Source: Selaginella moellendorffii
Taxonomy: Eukaryota > Streptophyta > Lycopodiopsida > Selaginellales > Selaginellaceae
Assembly: GCF_000143415.4 (NCBI RefSeq)
Contig: NW_003314275.1
Location: 2,416,052 to 2,480,051, forward strand
Reading direction: 5' to 3'
DNA: 64,000 bases
Position 1 is the first letter of the stretch. Every line of letters starts with the position of its first letter. Below are positions 23,235 to 31,435 of this stretch, one piece after another. The notes beneath the pieces are model-generated. The model was not told where the DNA came from. It searched no databases and was given only the letters and a program-made list of their open reading frames with translations. Position numbers and translations under genes: made by a program.

Positions 23235-23652
23235 ATTGTCATTATCCCACTTGTAAAATAAGGTTTCCAAACCTTTGTATAGTATATAAATATAACAAAA
23301 TTCAACTGCATTGAGGCACATGCCATTTTATTTTAAACAAGGAAATGTCTACTCAATCACTTCTCCTCCCCCTGCCACTGCTTCACCTCTCTCTTCTCCT
23401 TGTCATCGTCGTCCAATTTCTTTCCATCCTTTTAATATTGGCTCAGTTGCTCCGAGTCTAGGTGGAGCCCAAGTCCCCATTCAATCTTTACTTTCCCCTT
23501 ATTAATAAAACAACTTTGTAGACTTCCAATAACATGCTGTAACACTTCTAGTATAATGCAAATCCTCTCAAAGAATTGTCTTTTAATATTAATACAATGG
23601 CATGGAACCCCATGCCATAATAAGTTACATTTTTAAATAAATACATGCCATC
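23235..23652. other. Left subterminal region of transposon
   Basis: It has no recognised gene. It holds a partial palindrome copy near 23308-23326, a full-length copy with a changed centre (23597-23618) and a half copy (23644-23651). A 60-codon plus-strand frame rich in Pro and Ser (about 23320-23505) has no recognisable domain. It serves as the 3' flank of the minus-strand gene. Confidence 0.6.
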
Positions 23653-24515
23653 TCAGACTGTTATTTTTTGCCTCCAACGCCTATACAATAATCTTGGAAT
23701 TTCATCACTCTCCACACTATCAGGATTTAAACCCAATAGTAATGCCATCTCTTCTCTAATACGTCCACGCTCATGTTCAGTGGTCGAAGAACCCATCCGG
23801 TTGAGCAGATTATGGAGATGCGGATAGTGCTTGGCTAGACAATATACATGCCATAAATGATGACTGGTGTCTGTCCGATCAAATGGCTTCTGATATACCG
23901 TTCCATCTGCCATTTGGTTGATTTCTGTAGCCACCTCCTGGACTGGCCGGTTCTCTATCACCATCGCTTCAAGCCGTTTTGCAAGGTCCCCCAAAACATA
24001 CGGTTTTTTCTCCCTAGTTTCCATACTGCAAGAGATGGGGTGCACTGCATATGTGTGCGTGTTCGCTGCAGTTTTAATCGGCGAGTCATCGATGATGAGG
24101 ATTTCACTTGACCTAGCAGTCCGGTTCATCACTACAGCCTCTGGCTTGACGAAGATGGGCTTGCTACCCCTCACATGGACCATAGTTAAGCAATCCTCCT
24201 GCGTTAGGAGAAAGTCAAATGGTAATATTACTCGCGTCTGATCGTGTATCATCTGTAGCAACGTTAATGCATTGTGGCGCATCATGGATGTCCAAACTCC
24301 CAATTGCAAATTGAACCCGGCCCTCTGTTTTAAGTGTCGCATGGTCATTATTAGATCCCGCAGTTTCTCCCGTGTGATTAATGTGAATCTATCTCTTTTG
24401 ACCAACTTGCGACCGCAGGCTTTGGAGGGTGTAGTGACATTTGAGGACGAGCCACGCTCATGGGAGAAAAGGACACCGTTCAGATCAAAAATGATACAGT
24501 ACTTTCGCCGTGACT
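23653..24515 (-). CDS. C-terminal exon: HAD (FCP1/NIF-like) phosphatase domain
   Basis: After the 47-nt intron 24516-24562 the text runs RRKYCIIFDLNGVLF (HAD motif I), LQLGVWTSMM (motif II, Thr), PIFVKPEA (motif III Lys) and SSEILIIDDSP (motif IV, Asp-Asp), the order of the NLI-interacting-factor/FCP1 protein phosphatases. Motif I is DLN instead of DLD: the nucleophile Asp is present but the general-acid Asp is Asn, so catalysis is doubtful. About 120 residues follow the HAD core (RLLYRRWRQKITV end) and look helical. The stop lies at 23653-23655. Plant proteins with a DLNG motif in this family exist. Confidence 0.85.
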
Positions 24516-27500
24516 CTGAAATGAAATGCGTCAGCATAAAAAATGGTACAAGTCAATTTTACCATCTACAATATTAGCGAATGGTGCTCCCGATGGTCGT
24601 TCAGAGGGTTTTGGTCGAGGAAACGTGAAGGGCGGAAATACTCTCCTCTACAATGTGGGGTCAATCGCATCCGATGGCGTGTGGGCACATGCCATTTCAG
24701 CTGTAGACTCTGGTACAACTGGCTCAACAGTGGCATGGGGTGGTTCCGATGGCGTGTGATCACACGCCATTTCAGCTGGTGCCTCTGTTGGCAAAGTGGA
24801 CATGACTGAACAGGCAGCAGGGGCGGTGTAGGGAGGTTCCAACGGCACGTAGTCAGACGATTGGGCACACGTTGAGTCCGTTGGAAATGAGGATACGACC
24901 GGCTCGGCGGCTGGGGCAGCCTCATGCGGGTCCAATGGCGCCTGGTCACCGTCAGTTGGATACGTGGACAAGATTGACTCAGTGGTATGGGCAGCATCAA
25001 GTGGAGCGTGGTCAGCTTGCTTGGCGTTGATATGGATAGTAGCCTCCACCAGCTCTGATGACTCTTGCAAGCAAGTAGAGTCCACTGGCGGATCCATATG
25101 CATGTCCAAATATCTCCCTTCGATTGAGATGGTATCCTCCCTACTGGCTACTAAAAACAAACTCATTAGCACATTGAATCGACTATACTGTATTTACCAT
25201 CAACTGCTATTGGGCGCACTGCTGATTCTGAAGGATTGGACATACGTTTCGACCCTTGCTTGGCACTATCCTTCCTCGACACTAAAGGCTAGAGTTTGTA
25301 TCTTAATTCAACTGAATAATCTCTACTTACCATTTCTTCTGCGACCTACATGGACAATGTTAGAAATGGTAAAAGGTTAGGAATGGATGTACTATTATTT
25401 ACCTGATGGTTTGTCTTGTATGACCTTCCTCCGCTGCTCTTTGGCCACCTCAGGCTGGCCATCGTCGTCATCATCGTCATCGTCGTTATTGTGATCGTCA
25501 CCATTGTGAGGACCATCCAAGTCCTCTTCGTCCTCCTCTTCTTCGTCCTCCTCTTCTTTGTCCTCCTCTTCGTCCTTCTGCTCTTCTTGCTCATTATCTT
25601 TCTCTGGCTCCTCATCCCCCTCCTGCATTTCTTCCATAGGCTGCTCAGGCTGGATGGCTTGTTCTTCCAGGACCATCTTGGGAAAATCATCTGGCCGAGT
25701 CTCCATCTCAAAATACAAGACATCCATAGCCTGTTTCAGTGCTTGACCTAGGACCGTATCCTCACCCGACTGTCTTAACATGGTTTCTGCACGTTCTTGC
25801 ACCCTTCGAAGACGACGAGATGAGAAAAACGTGGCCCTGACTTGAAAAGCATCCCTCATCCATTGTACCTCTCCATTGAGATTGGGGAAGGGGAGTCCGC
25901 CATAGGAATCTGAGTCAGGAGGTGGTGACTGGCTCCTTTCACTCAGCCCTTGATCTGCAATGAATGGCATGAGCACACACGCCATAACCGCGAGGCATTA
26001 CCTATCATCTTTTCGTTGCCCTTCTTCCTTTTCGAATCAAACGCCTCTGATCCCGACGATTGTCCAACGTGCTTTCGCTTTTTATGACCACTGTCAGTTT
26101 GAGCTTGACTGGTGCTTGCCTGTTTTGCCTTTGAAGAAGTGTCTCCTGCAAGGAATGGCATGAGACCACACGCCATTGCAAATATAATTTGTACCTCCTT
26201 TTTTCCTATTGCTTGTCTGTTTGTCCTTCTTCGACGCGCCACCAGTGCGCTTTTCAGTCCTCGTGTCTGAATATTCAAAACGATCTATAATCAAAATGGC
26301 ATGAGGCCTCACGTGACCTTACCTTGTGCAGGTTGTGAGCTCGGCCTAACATCAGTAGTTGTTAACGCCGTTTCAGCATCTGGGGGTGGCCACGCTCCTG
26401 CATACAGAGCTTGTGAGATAACATTTAAACTTAAAGTGTGTATTCATCAAGTTCGCAGAGAAGATACTATTTTTCTTTGGCAACTGTAATTATATGCTCC
26501 ATTGAAGTCACCTCTTCAATGGAGTTTGTCACCGCAACACACGGGACACCCTTGAGTAGTGCGGCTCGAAAGAATAGTCCGCCGCAGTTGTACTCGACAA
26601 TGCATTTGCCCTTGGTGTCACCCGCTATTGCGTTGAAGACCCAGCTGAGCATTTCCCATGCTGCACCTGGAGCTTTCTTTGGATTCGAAAGCTCTATAGC
26701 CGTTTTCAGTTCCTCAGGCACGGGTAAATTGACCTCCCTTAGATCAATTCGATCGGCCTTGTCGAACGAAGCTGGGAAGTCACTCCAGTCCCACTCTGCT
26801 GCAGGACCAATAACAAGGGCGAGTGTGAAGATACGGACATTCGTCGGTATCTTCTTCTTAGCCATTATCCCATGTATCTCCCGCATCTCCTTGCCTTTCA
26901 ACCGAGCCTTCACCTCGTTCAAGGCCTTCCAGAAATTGTGATAGGATTCGGAGTCGTAGATCATATAGTGGACTGAAGATTCCACCTCCGCAAGTCCCAC
27001 CATTAAGTCAATGATGGAGCTGACTTCGTCTGCATGAGTGATCTCTTCGTTTGTGAAGTCCATCACACAAAAGATGTTCTTGACCTGCTCATCTCCGCGG
27101 GAAACGATACTCCTCCACCTTTGATCCTCATCCGAATTCACGTATACCCGGTAAGGTTCTCGATAGGCCTCTGCTGCGGGGTCGAGCTGTTTCTGAAGCC
27201 GGCGGTCGACATCCCTCTTAATGAAATTTGGATACTGATCCAACTTCTCAGCTTTACTTTTCGTGGCATCCCGCAGCAGATCGATGAACTTGGGGGCCCC
27301 CTTCACGTACTCGTCGATGTCTTCATTTGACAACTCCAGCTCTTCCATCATCTTTTGCGTGGTATCGATGCTCACCCTCTCCACGGCCACTTGCTCGAAG
27401 ATCCAATCCTTCAATAGCGCACAAGCTCTCAGAGTCGTGCACAAGTCCTCGTATGTCACAATATGGCCGGGAGTCATTTTGGTCTTGTTGAAGACTACCT

Positions 27501-29229
27501 CACCACGTAGAAGAGCATTAGCCACTGTCAGAAGGTCGTCGTCGTCTAGAGACCGCGAGAAATGCAAGGCGTTGAGCTTCAAATCATTGGGCTTCCGGCC
27601 GTCCTCCACACCCATTGAGTTTAGCAACTCCCCGTCATGGTACCTCCTCAGCACATCTACCCATTTGTCAAAAACAACTTTTGTCGCGAGTAGAATGTTA
27701 TGGATGCTGAGTGTGTCATTGACCCCCAGTGTTTTCGAGAGAAGACTCGAGAATTCTTGCAATGGAAATGGCGTGAGGCCACATGCTATGCCACATGCAA
27801 CGAGGCTTACCTGCCAGGCGCTAGTTGCTAGTGCACGTCCTTGTCCTGGTTTTTGTGGCTTCTTCAGTTGAACCCAGAGCTTCCGTGTTCGTGCCAATGT
27901 CTCGTGCAGACCCGATTTGTAGCACGTTTCTTGCTTGACATTCTGCGTGTGGGAGATGGATATGATAGATCGGAGGGGCGAGTTGCCTTTTATCAGGCGG
28001 ACAACTCTTGTCTTGAAGACTTTCTTCACCTCCTCGCCCACCATAATATCCAGAACTATCTCTTGCATCGCCAAGCTAGAATGCTGCCCAGAGACGGCAT
28101 AGAACCGGATGTTCTGATCGTCCAACACCTTCCTATTGATCAAGTTTGGAAACCTCGTCTCGCCCTTCATTGTTTGGTAGTAGGGGATCACGTCTGCGAT
28201 GTCGGGTGTTACTGGACTTGCCAGCATCTTCTGCTTTAGTTTCTCCACCCACTCATCAGATACTAGCCTGTGGTTGTATTTGCTTTGGATGTCGATACGG
28301 CTCACGTCGATTGTATATACTTTGTTGGAATAGTAACAAGTACTATTATCTGCAATGATTTTTGCTGCCTCTTCTTGCTCTTTCTGCTCTTTGTGGCTCT
28401 TCTTTTTGGTGGGTGTAGTGTTCGAACCCGAGGCAATGGCATCACTGAGTAGCTTCTTTTTTGGAGCAGCAGAGTCGGACGTCGGCTTGAGCTTGACCAC
28501 CCTTTTTTGCTTCGGGGTAGTTTCCAGATCAACCCCCTTCCCCTTCGCTTCGCGAACTGGAGGCACTCTCAACGGCTCAATGTTGGAATATAGTTTTTGA
28601 ACATCGCCGTAGGTGAGGTCTGTGGATTCCATGTGATCTTCATAGACCCGAAGCGTCTTTGAAATTGTGGGCCTCCTGGATAACCTCTCCCTAGCTCCCT
28701 CTAGGAATTCCTCATAGCCGCTGCCCCCCTCCGGGAAGCCGCTAGGATGTGCAAGGTGGATCTTGAAGACGGACGCTGTCTCTACCACAAGTGCCAGTCC
28801 ATATTCTTGCATGGAACTGCATGGAGTGTCTGTCACTTGGATGAGGATCCCCATGCATTCTTTTCTCCCACCATCTGTGTTGTACAGCATCAGATCCTCG
28901 CCTTCCATCCTGAAAGTCCAACTGGTGAGCTCCTCCCCCTTCTTTGCATCCACATTGACTATGGCTGGAAGAAGAACACAATTCCTCGCCTGTTCAGAAA
29001 TGCACAACAATTAGAGCTGACAAATGAAAAGCTAGCAGCTGGAAATAACGTGAGGCCACATGCCATTCACCACTGCATCAGATGTCTTGAGGTTGCATCC
29101 TAAGATGGCGTGAGGCTACACGCCATCTGTAACCGGACTGCACTCGAGAGCCTAATCGGTGCATGCCAATGTTGCTATTGAATGGCATGTGGCCTCATGC
29201 CATTTTCTACTTGGCCTAAAAGACTTACC
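23653..29229 (-). CDS. Multi-exon ParB-like / methyltransferase-like / HAD fusion gene
   Basis: Exons joined by GT-AG introns keep one frame over nearly the whole span, predicting a protein of about 1,650-1,700 residues. The order is N-terminal exons (29229 to 28990), a long exon with ParB-like and DNA-methyltransferase-like domains, a Lys-rich then acidic linker, a repeat-rich exon, and a C-terminal HAD domain ending at 23653. A likely start is the ATG at 29162-29164; the frame upstream (to about 29575) is open but has no ATG. Two problems remain: the junction between the long exon (stop TAG at 26467) and the exon at 26397 is unresolved, and a TAG interrupts the frame at 24648-24650. The gene faces away from the transposase gene. 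Joining a DNA-binding/modification-like module to a phosphatase fold is unusual; the role is unknown. Domain calls are by pattern. Confidence 0.7.
24563..25150 (-). CDS. Exon with tandem peptide repeats built on the palindrome
   Basis: It reads ASREDTISIEGRYLDMHMDP, then repeats of about 22-35 residues of the kind ADHAPLDAAH, DQAPLDPHEAA, SDYVPLEPPYTA, EMACDHTPSEPPHA and EMACAHTPSDAID. In the last two repeats the coding DNA is the palindrome (24749-24770 perfect, 24674-24695). A TAG at 24648-24650 interrupts the frame, which then continues open (RRVFPPFTFPRPKPSERP to ANIVD) to the donor at 24562. One C-to-T change from CAG would explain the stop. Confidence 0.75.
25151..25402 (-). CDS. 15-nt micro-exon and 84-nt exon with their introns
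   Basis: After intron 25346-25402 (57 nt) a 15-base exon (25331-25345, GRRRN) follows. Then come intron 25282-25330 (49 nt, GTAAGT to CCTTTAG), exon 25198-25281 (SRKDSAKQGSKRMSNPSES and on to AVD), and intron 25151-25197 (47 nt). All phases agree. These introns have no palindrome. Confidence 0.75.
25403..25954 (-). CDS. Exon with acidic tract
   Basis: 184 codons read from DQGLSERSQSPPP through FPNLNGEVQWMRDAF and SSRRLRRVQERAETML to a long Glu/Asp run (codons about 115-170) and then KEQRRKVIQDKPSG. The acidic run comes from GAG/GAA/GAC repeats (the plus strand shows CTCCTCTTC runs at 25520-25600). The donor GTAAAT is at 25402. Acidic tracts are common in nuclear chromatin proteins; the function here is unknown. 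Confidence 0.8.
25955..26001 (-). other. 47-nt intron with palindrome
   Basis: Donor GTAATG, acceptor CATTGCAG; palindrome copy 25964-25985 again sits against the acceptor. Phase 1, frame kept. Confidence 0.8.
25955..26397 (-). CDS. Lys-rich linker exons split by palindrome-bearing introns
   Basis: Exons 26323-26397, 26195-26284 and 26002-26145 read in one frame once introns 26285-26322, 26146-26194 and 25955-26001 are removed. The text goes from WPPPDAETALTTTD through DRFEYSDTRTEKRTGG and KKDKQTSNRKKGG to KKRKHVGQSSGSEAFD and SKRKKGNEKMI, then DQGLSERSQSPPP in the next exon. Basic clusters such as KKRK fit nuclear import signals. The upstream acceptor is the TGCAG before 26397. Confidence 0.75.
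26146..26194 (-). other. 49-nt intron with palindrome
   Basis: Donor GTACAA, acceptor CTTGCAG; palindrome copy 26155-26176 lies just before the acceptor. Splicing in phase 1 keeps the frame on both sides. Confidence 0.8.
26285..26322 (-). other. 38-nt intron, almost all palindrome
   Basis: Donor GTAAGG, acceptor TTATAG. The palindrome copy 26296-26317 takes up 22 of 38 bases. Splicing joins CAA-G and AT-CGT (Q, D, R) and keeps the downstream frame. Confidence 0.8.
26467..28989 (-). CDS. Long exon: ParB-like domain and degenerate DNA methyltransferase-like domain
   Basis: About 840 codons follow the acceptor at 28990. Codons 1-150 form a conserved-looking N-terminal region of unknown type, and 150-225 are Lys-rich. 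Codons about 225-340 resemble the ParB/sulfiredoxin-like fold, with VSGQHSSLAMQ in the place of the GHRR-type nucleotide motif. Codons about 640-840 resemble a beta-class amino-methyltransferase in order: a strand ending CVMDFTN where active enzymes have DPPY, then KKAPGAAWEMLSWV and CIVEYNCGGLFFRAALLKG where a KP-x-W-E and F-x-G-x-G motif is expected. Phage and bacterial ParB-methyltransferase fusions are known. Here both catalytic motifs are altered, so the domain is probably non-catalytic. An 18-codon run at 27757-27810 is made of the palindrome. Confidence 0.6.
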   Translation of the reverse strand, partial: ARNCVLLPAIVNVDAKKGEELTSWTFRMEGEDLMLYNTDGGRKECMGILIQVTDTPCSSMQEYGLALVVETASVFKIHLAHPSGFPEGGSGYEEFLEGARERLSRRPTISKTLRVYEDHMESTDLTYGDVQKLYSNIEPLRVPPVREAKGKGVDLETTPKQKRVVKLKPTSDSAAPKKKLLSDAIASGSNTTPTKKKSHKEQKEQEEAAKIIADNSTCYYSNKVYTIDVSRIDIQSKYNHRLVSDEWVEKLKQKMLASPVTPDIADVIPYYQTMKGETRFPNLINRKVLDDQNIRFYAVSGQHSSLAMQEIVLDIMVGEEVKKVFKTRVVRLIKGNSPLRSIISISHTQNVKQETCYKSGLHETLARTRKLWVQLKKPQKPGQGRALATSAWQVSLVACGIACGLTPFPLQEFSSLLSKTLGVNDTLSIHNILLATKVVFDKWVDVLRRYHDGELLNSMGVEDGRKPNDLKLNALHFSRSLDDDDLLTVANALLRGEVVFNKTKMTPGHIVTYEDLCTTLRACALLKDWIFEQVAVERVSIDTTQKMMEELELSNEDIDEYVKGAPKFIDLLRDATKSKAEKLDQYPNFIKRDVDRRLQKQLDPAAEAYREPYRVYVNSDEDQRWRSIVSRGDEQVKNIFCVMDFTNEEITHADEVSSIIDLMVGLAEVESSVHYMIYDSESYHNFWKALNEVKARLKGKEMREIHGIMAKKKIPTNVRIFTLALVIGPAAEWDWSDFPASFDKADRIDLREVNLPVPEELKTAIELSNPKKAPGAAWEMLSWVFNAIAGDTKGKCIVEYNCGGLFFRAALLKGVPCVAVTNSIEEVTSMEHIITVAKEK
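28990..29228 (-). other. Three N-terminal introns, each with a palindrome
   Basis: Introns 29175-29228 (54 nt, GTAAGT to CAATAG, palindrome 29182), 29100-29133 (34 nt, GTTACA to CTTAG, palindrome 29105) and 28990-29070 (81 nt, GTGAAT to GAACAG, palindrome 29045) separate small exons. Removing all three gives one open frame: GFK-C-NIGMHRLGSRVQSG, then CNLKTSDAV, then ARNCVLLPA. The 34-nt intron has a weak donor and is the least certain. Confidence 0.7.
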
Positions 29230-29230
29230 A

Positions 29231-31434
29231 TTTGAAGCCGAATGGAGGCCGTGACAATCGAGGCCGGACTCGCTGGCAAATGTGCACTGTGTGTGCAGCG
29301 GATCGTAGCAGCAAGGCTACTCTGCCACTTACAGTTGGAGAGTGGCGCTGAAATCTCCCGGGACGCCAAGTGGGCTGCGTATGGGTGGTGGAGTGGGCGG
29401 CGGAGTTACAAACTAGGTGTGTCTTGAAGTGGACGCCGATGCACACGAGCGCGATGCAAGCGCGAGTGTGATGCAAGCGCGAGTGGACGCCGATGCACAC
29501 GAGAAACCTGTAGAGAAGTGAGCGTGATCGCGAGTGGGAGCGCGAGCGCGAGCGCGAGTACGAAGCAAAATGCAAAACCTAACCTCACACGCGCGAAATG
29601 TCACAACGGTTGGTAATCCCGCCACGTCATCATTCCTCGGACTTGGGCGCCACCATTAATTTCTGGATTGCTGCGCGCATGCAAGCACGCAAAATCCAAA
29701 AGAAATCCGGAACGTCATCATTCCTCGGACTGCATGCACGCGAAATCCAAAAGAAAGATCATGATTGGGATATCATTTAATACCCTTGCTATATTTATAC
29801 CATGCATGATTGGATATTCCAAAGCATCTTGTATTTCCAAAAATGGCAGATGTTCAGCTAAATAAAGAAATTCTATCTGTTTCTATTTTTCTCTCAAATC
29901 AATATTATAGCGTGTGGGCTCATGCAATTTTGAACCAAAGAAACCCAAAAAACGTTAGACCCAAAATATTTTGAAAAAACCCAAAAAACCCTAAACATTT
30001 TAAACCCAAAAATCTAGGCGTCCTGTGGCGTTATTCCTTGAATGGCGTGTGGGCGCATGCCATTTTCAAGGCCAAATGCTGAATGGAGAAAAATCAAAAA
30101 CCATAATTGAAAACATTGAAAATGCAAAAAGAAAGGTTTATAATATTTTTGAATTTTAAGCAACCAAAGGAATGTAAGTAGGGCATGTGTTTGTAAGTTT
30201 AAAAATGCCTCAACCACTTAAATTCCCAAGTAAATAAAGCTGTTTCTATTTTTGGTACAGGTAAACTTTATAGCGTGTGGGCTCATGCAATTTTGAACCC
30301 AAAAATGCACCAAAAAATGCTCGACTAGCATTATTCTTTGAATGGCGTGTGGCCTTATATTGCTATAAATGGACGTACACACAGAGCATAATTATTCCTT
30401 TACACGGCGAATAATCTTGGCGCGGATCGCTGACATGGCATGGTAAAGTTCGAATCACTGACATGGCACAGCTGGATCGAGGCAAGGACATGATGTGACA
30501 AAGTTCAACCTCCGACAGCAAAGTTTAGAAGCTACTCAGTTTGAAATTTGTCAGAGGAGTCATAAGATCTGGTTTGTTAGAGGATTTGATGTGACATTCA
30601 AGCGTGTGTTATTTTTGAATTCTCGAACTCATTCCTAGGTCTATCATTTTTGTGTGCTGTGTTCTTGGTTCCGCTGAGCGCAGTGAGCGCTGCTTGTGTA
30701 AGCGGCGTTGTGGGCTGTGGTTTATGCGTCTACGAGCGGTTGCGGCATTGCGAGCGCCATTGCGAGCGGCAGTTTATGCGAGTGGCAGTTTGTGTGAGCG
30801 GCGCTACGAGCAATTGCGGTGTTGCGAGCAGCGCTACGAGTAGTTGCGGTGTTGCGAGCGGCACTGTCTTTGGTGTGGCTACTGCTTCCTCTTGATATTC
30901 GGCACTTGTGCTTCCTTGTATGTTCACCATGGAATGGCTTAGGACCACATTTAGAAATGGCATGAGGCCACATGCCATCTTGGGCCTTTGCAATTTCATG
31001 GCTAGCGTATTGTCATGTATGTTTTTACTTGCCTGCAGCTGTGTGTATATCAAGATGGCATGAGGCCTCATGCCAATTTTGTGAATGCAAAATTTCACGT
31101 GGGTGTCAATAGCATATTTGAATAATGGCATGTGGCCTCATGCTATTAAGGTTGTTTGGTATGTTATGATTTAGGCCATTCTCCAAGGCAAAAGGAATAT
31201 AGCAACAGGCTAGCAGGGGCCAAAGATAGCGTGAGGCCTCATGCCATTAGTGGTACCACTAATGGCATGAGGGCTCATGCCAATTTTGTGAATGCAAAAT
31301 TTCACGTGGGTGTCAATAGCATATTTGAATAATGGCATGTGGCCTCATGCTATTAAGGTTGTTTGGTATGTTATGATTTAGGCCATTCTCCAATCATTTT
31401 TTGTATGGTCTTAACTTCTTTTTTGCACTTTCAG
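29231..31434. other. Divergent intergenic/5' region between the two transposon genes
   Basis: It holds ten palindrome copies (29907 to 31332) and two GC-rich runs with repeated GCGAG words: 29420-29575 next to the minus gene and 30655-30880 on the plus side, plausible leader or promoter parts of the two divergent genes. A polypyrimidine stretch ending TTTCAG at 31434 sits two bases before the transposase ATG and looks like the acceptor of an intron in its leader. No other gene is recognised; the 81-codon frame at 30650-30895 is low-complexity. Confidence 0.55.
31055..31393. repeat. Tandem duplication carrying palindrome pairs
   Basis: 31055-31186 is repeated at 31262-31393 (offset 207). Each copy has two palindromes (31055/31125 and 31262/31332) separated by the same 48 bases, followed by the same tail ending GGCCATTCTCCAA. 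Confidence 0.88.
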
Positions 31435-31435
31435 A

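Noticed and set aside
23320-23505. Pro/Ser-rich 60-codon frame near the left end of the transposon
   Set aside because: No recognisable domain, and it overlaps a partial palindrome; too short to support.
27756-27810. Intron with donor GTAAGC and palindrome in the long exon
   Set aside because: The only nearby acceptor makes it 55 nt and shifts the following frame into a stop, whereas reading through as 18 codons keeps the frame; left as exon with doubt.
29420-29575. Arg/Ser-rich N-terminal peptide upstream of the minus-strand gene
   Set aside because: It is open only from a TTG codon and is made of CGCGCT-type repeats; more likely leader sequence.
30650-30895. 81-codon frame between the two transposon genes
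   Set aside because: Low-complexity GCGAG-type repeats give frames on several registers; no domain.
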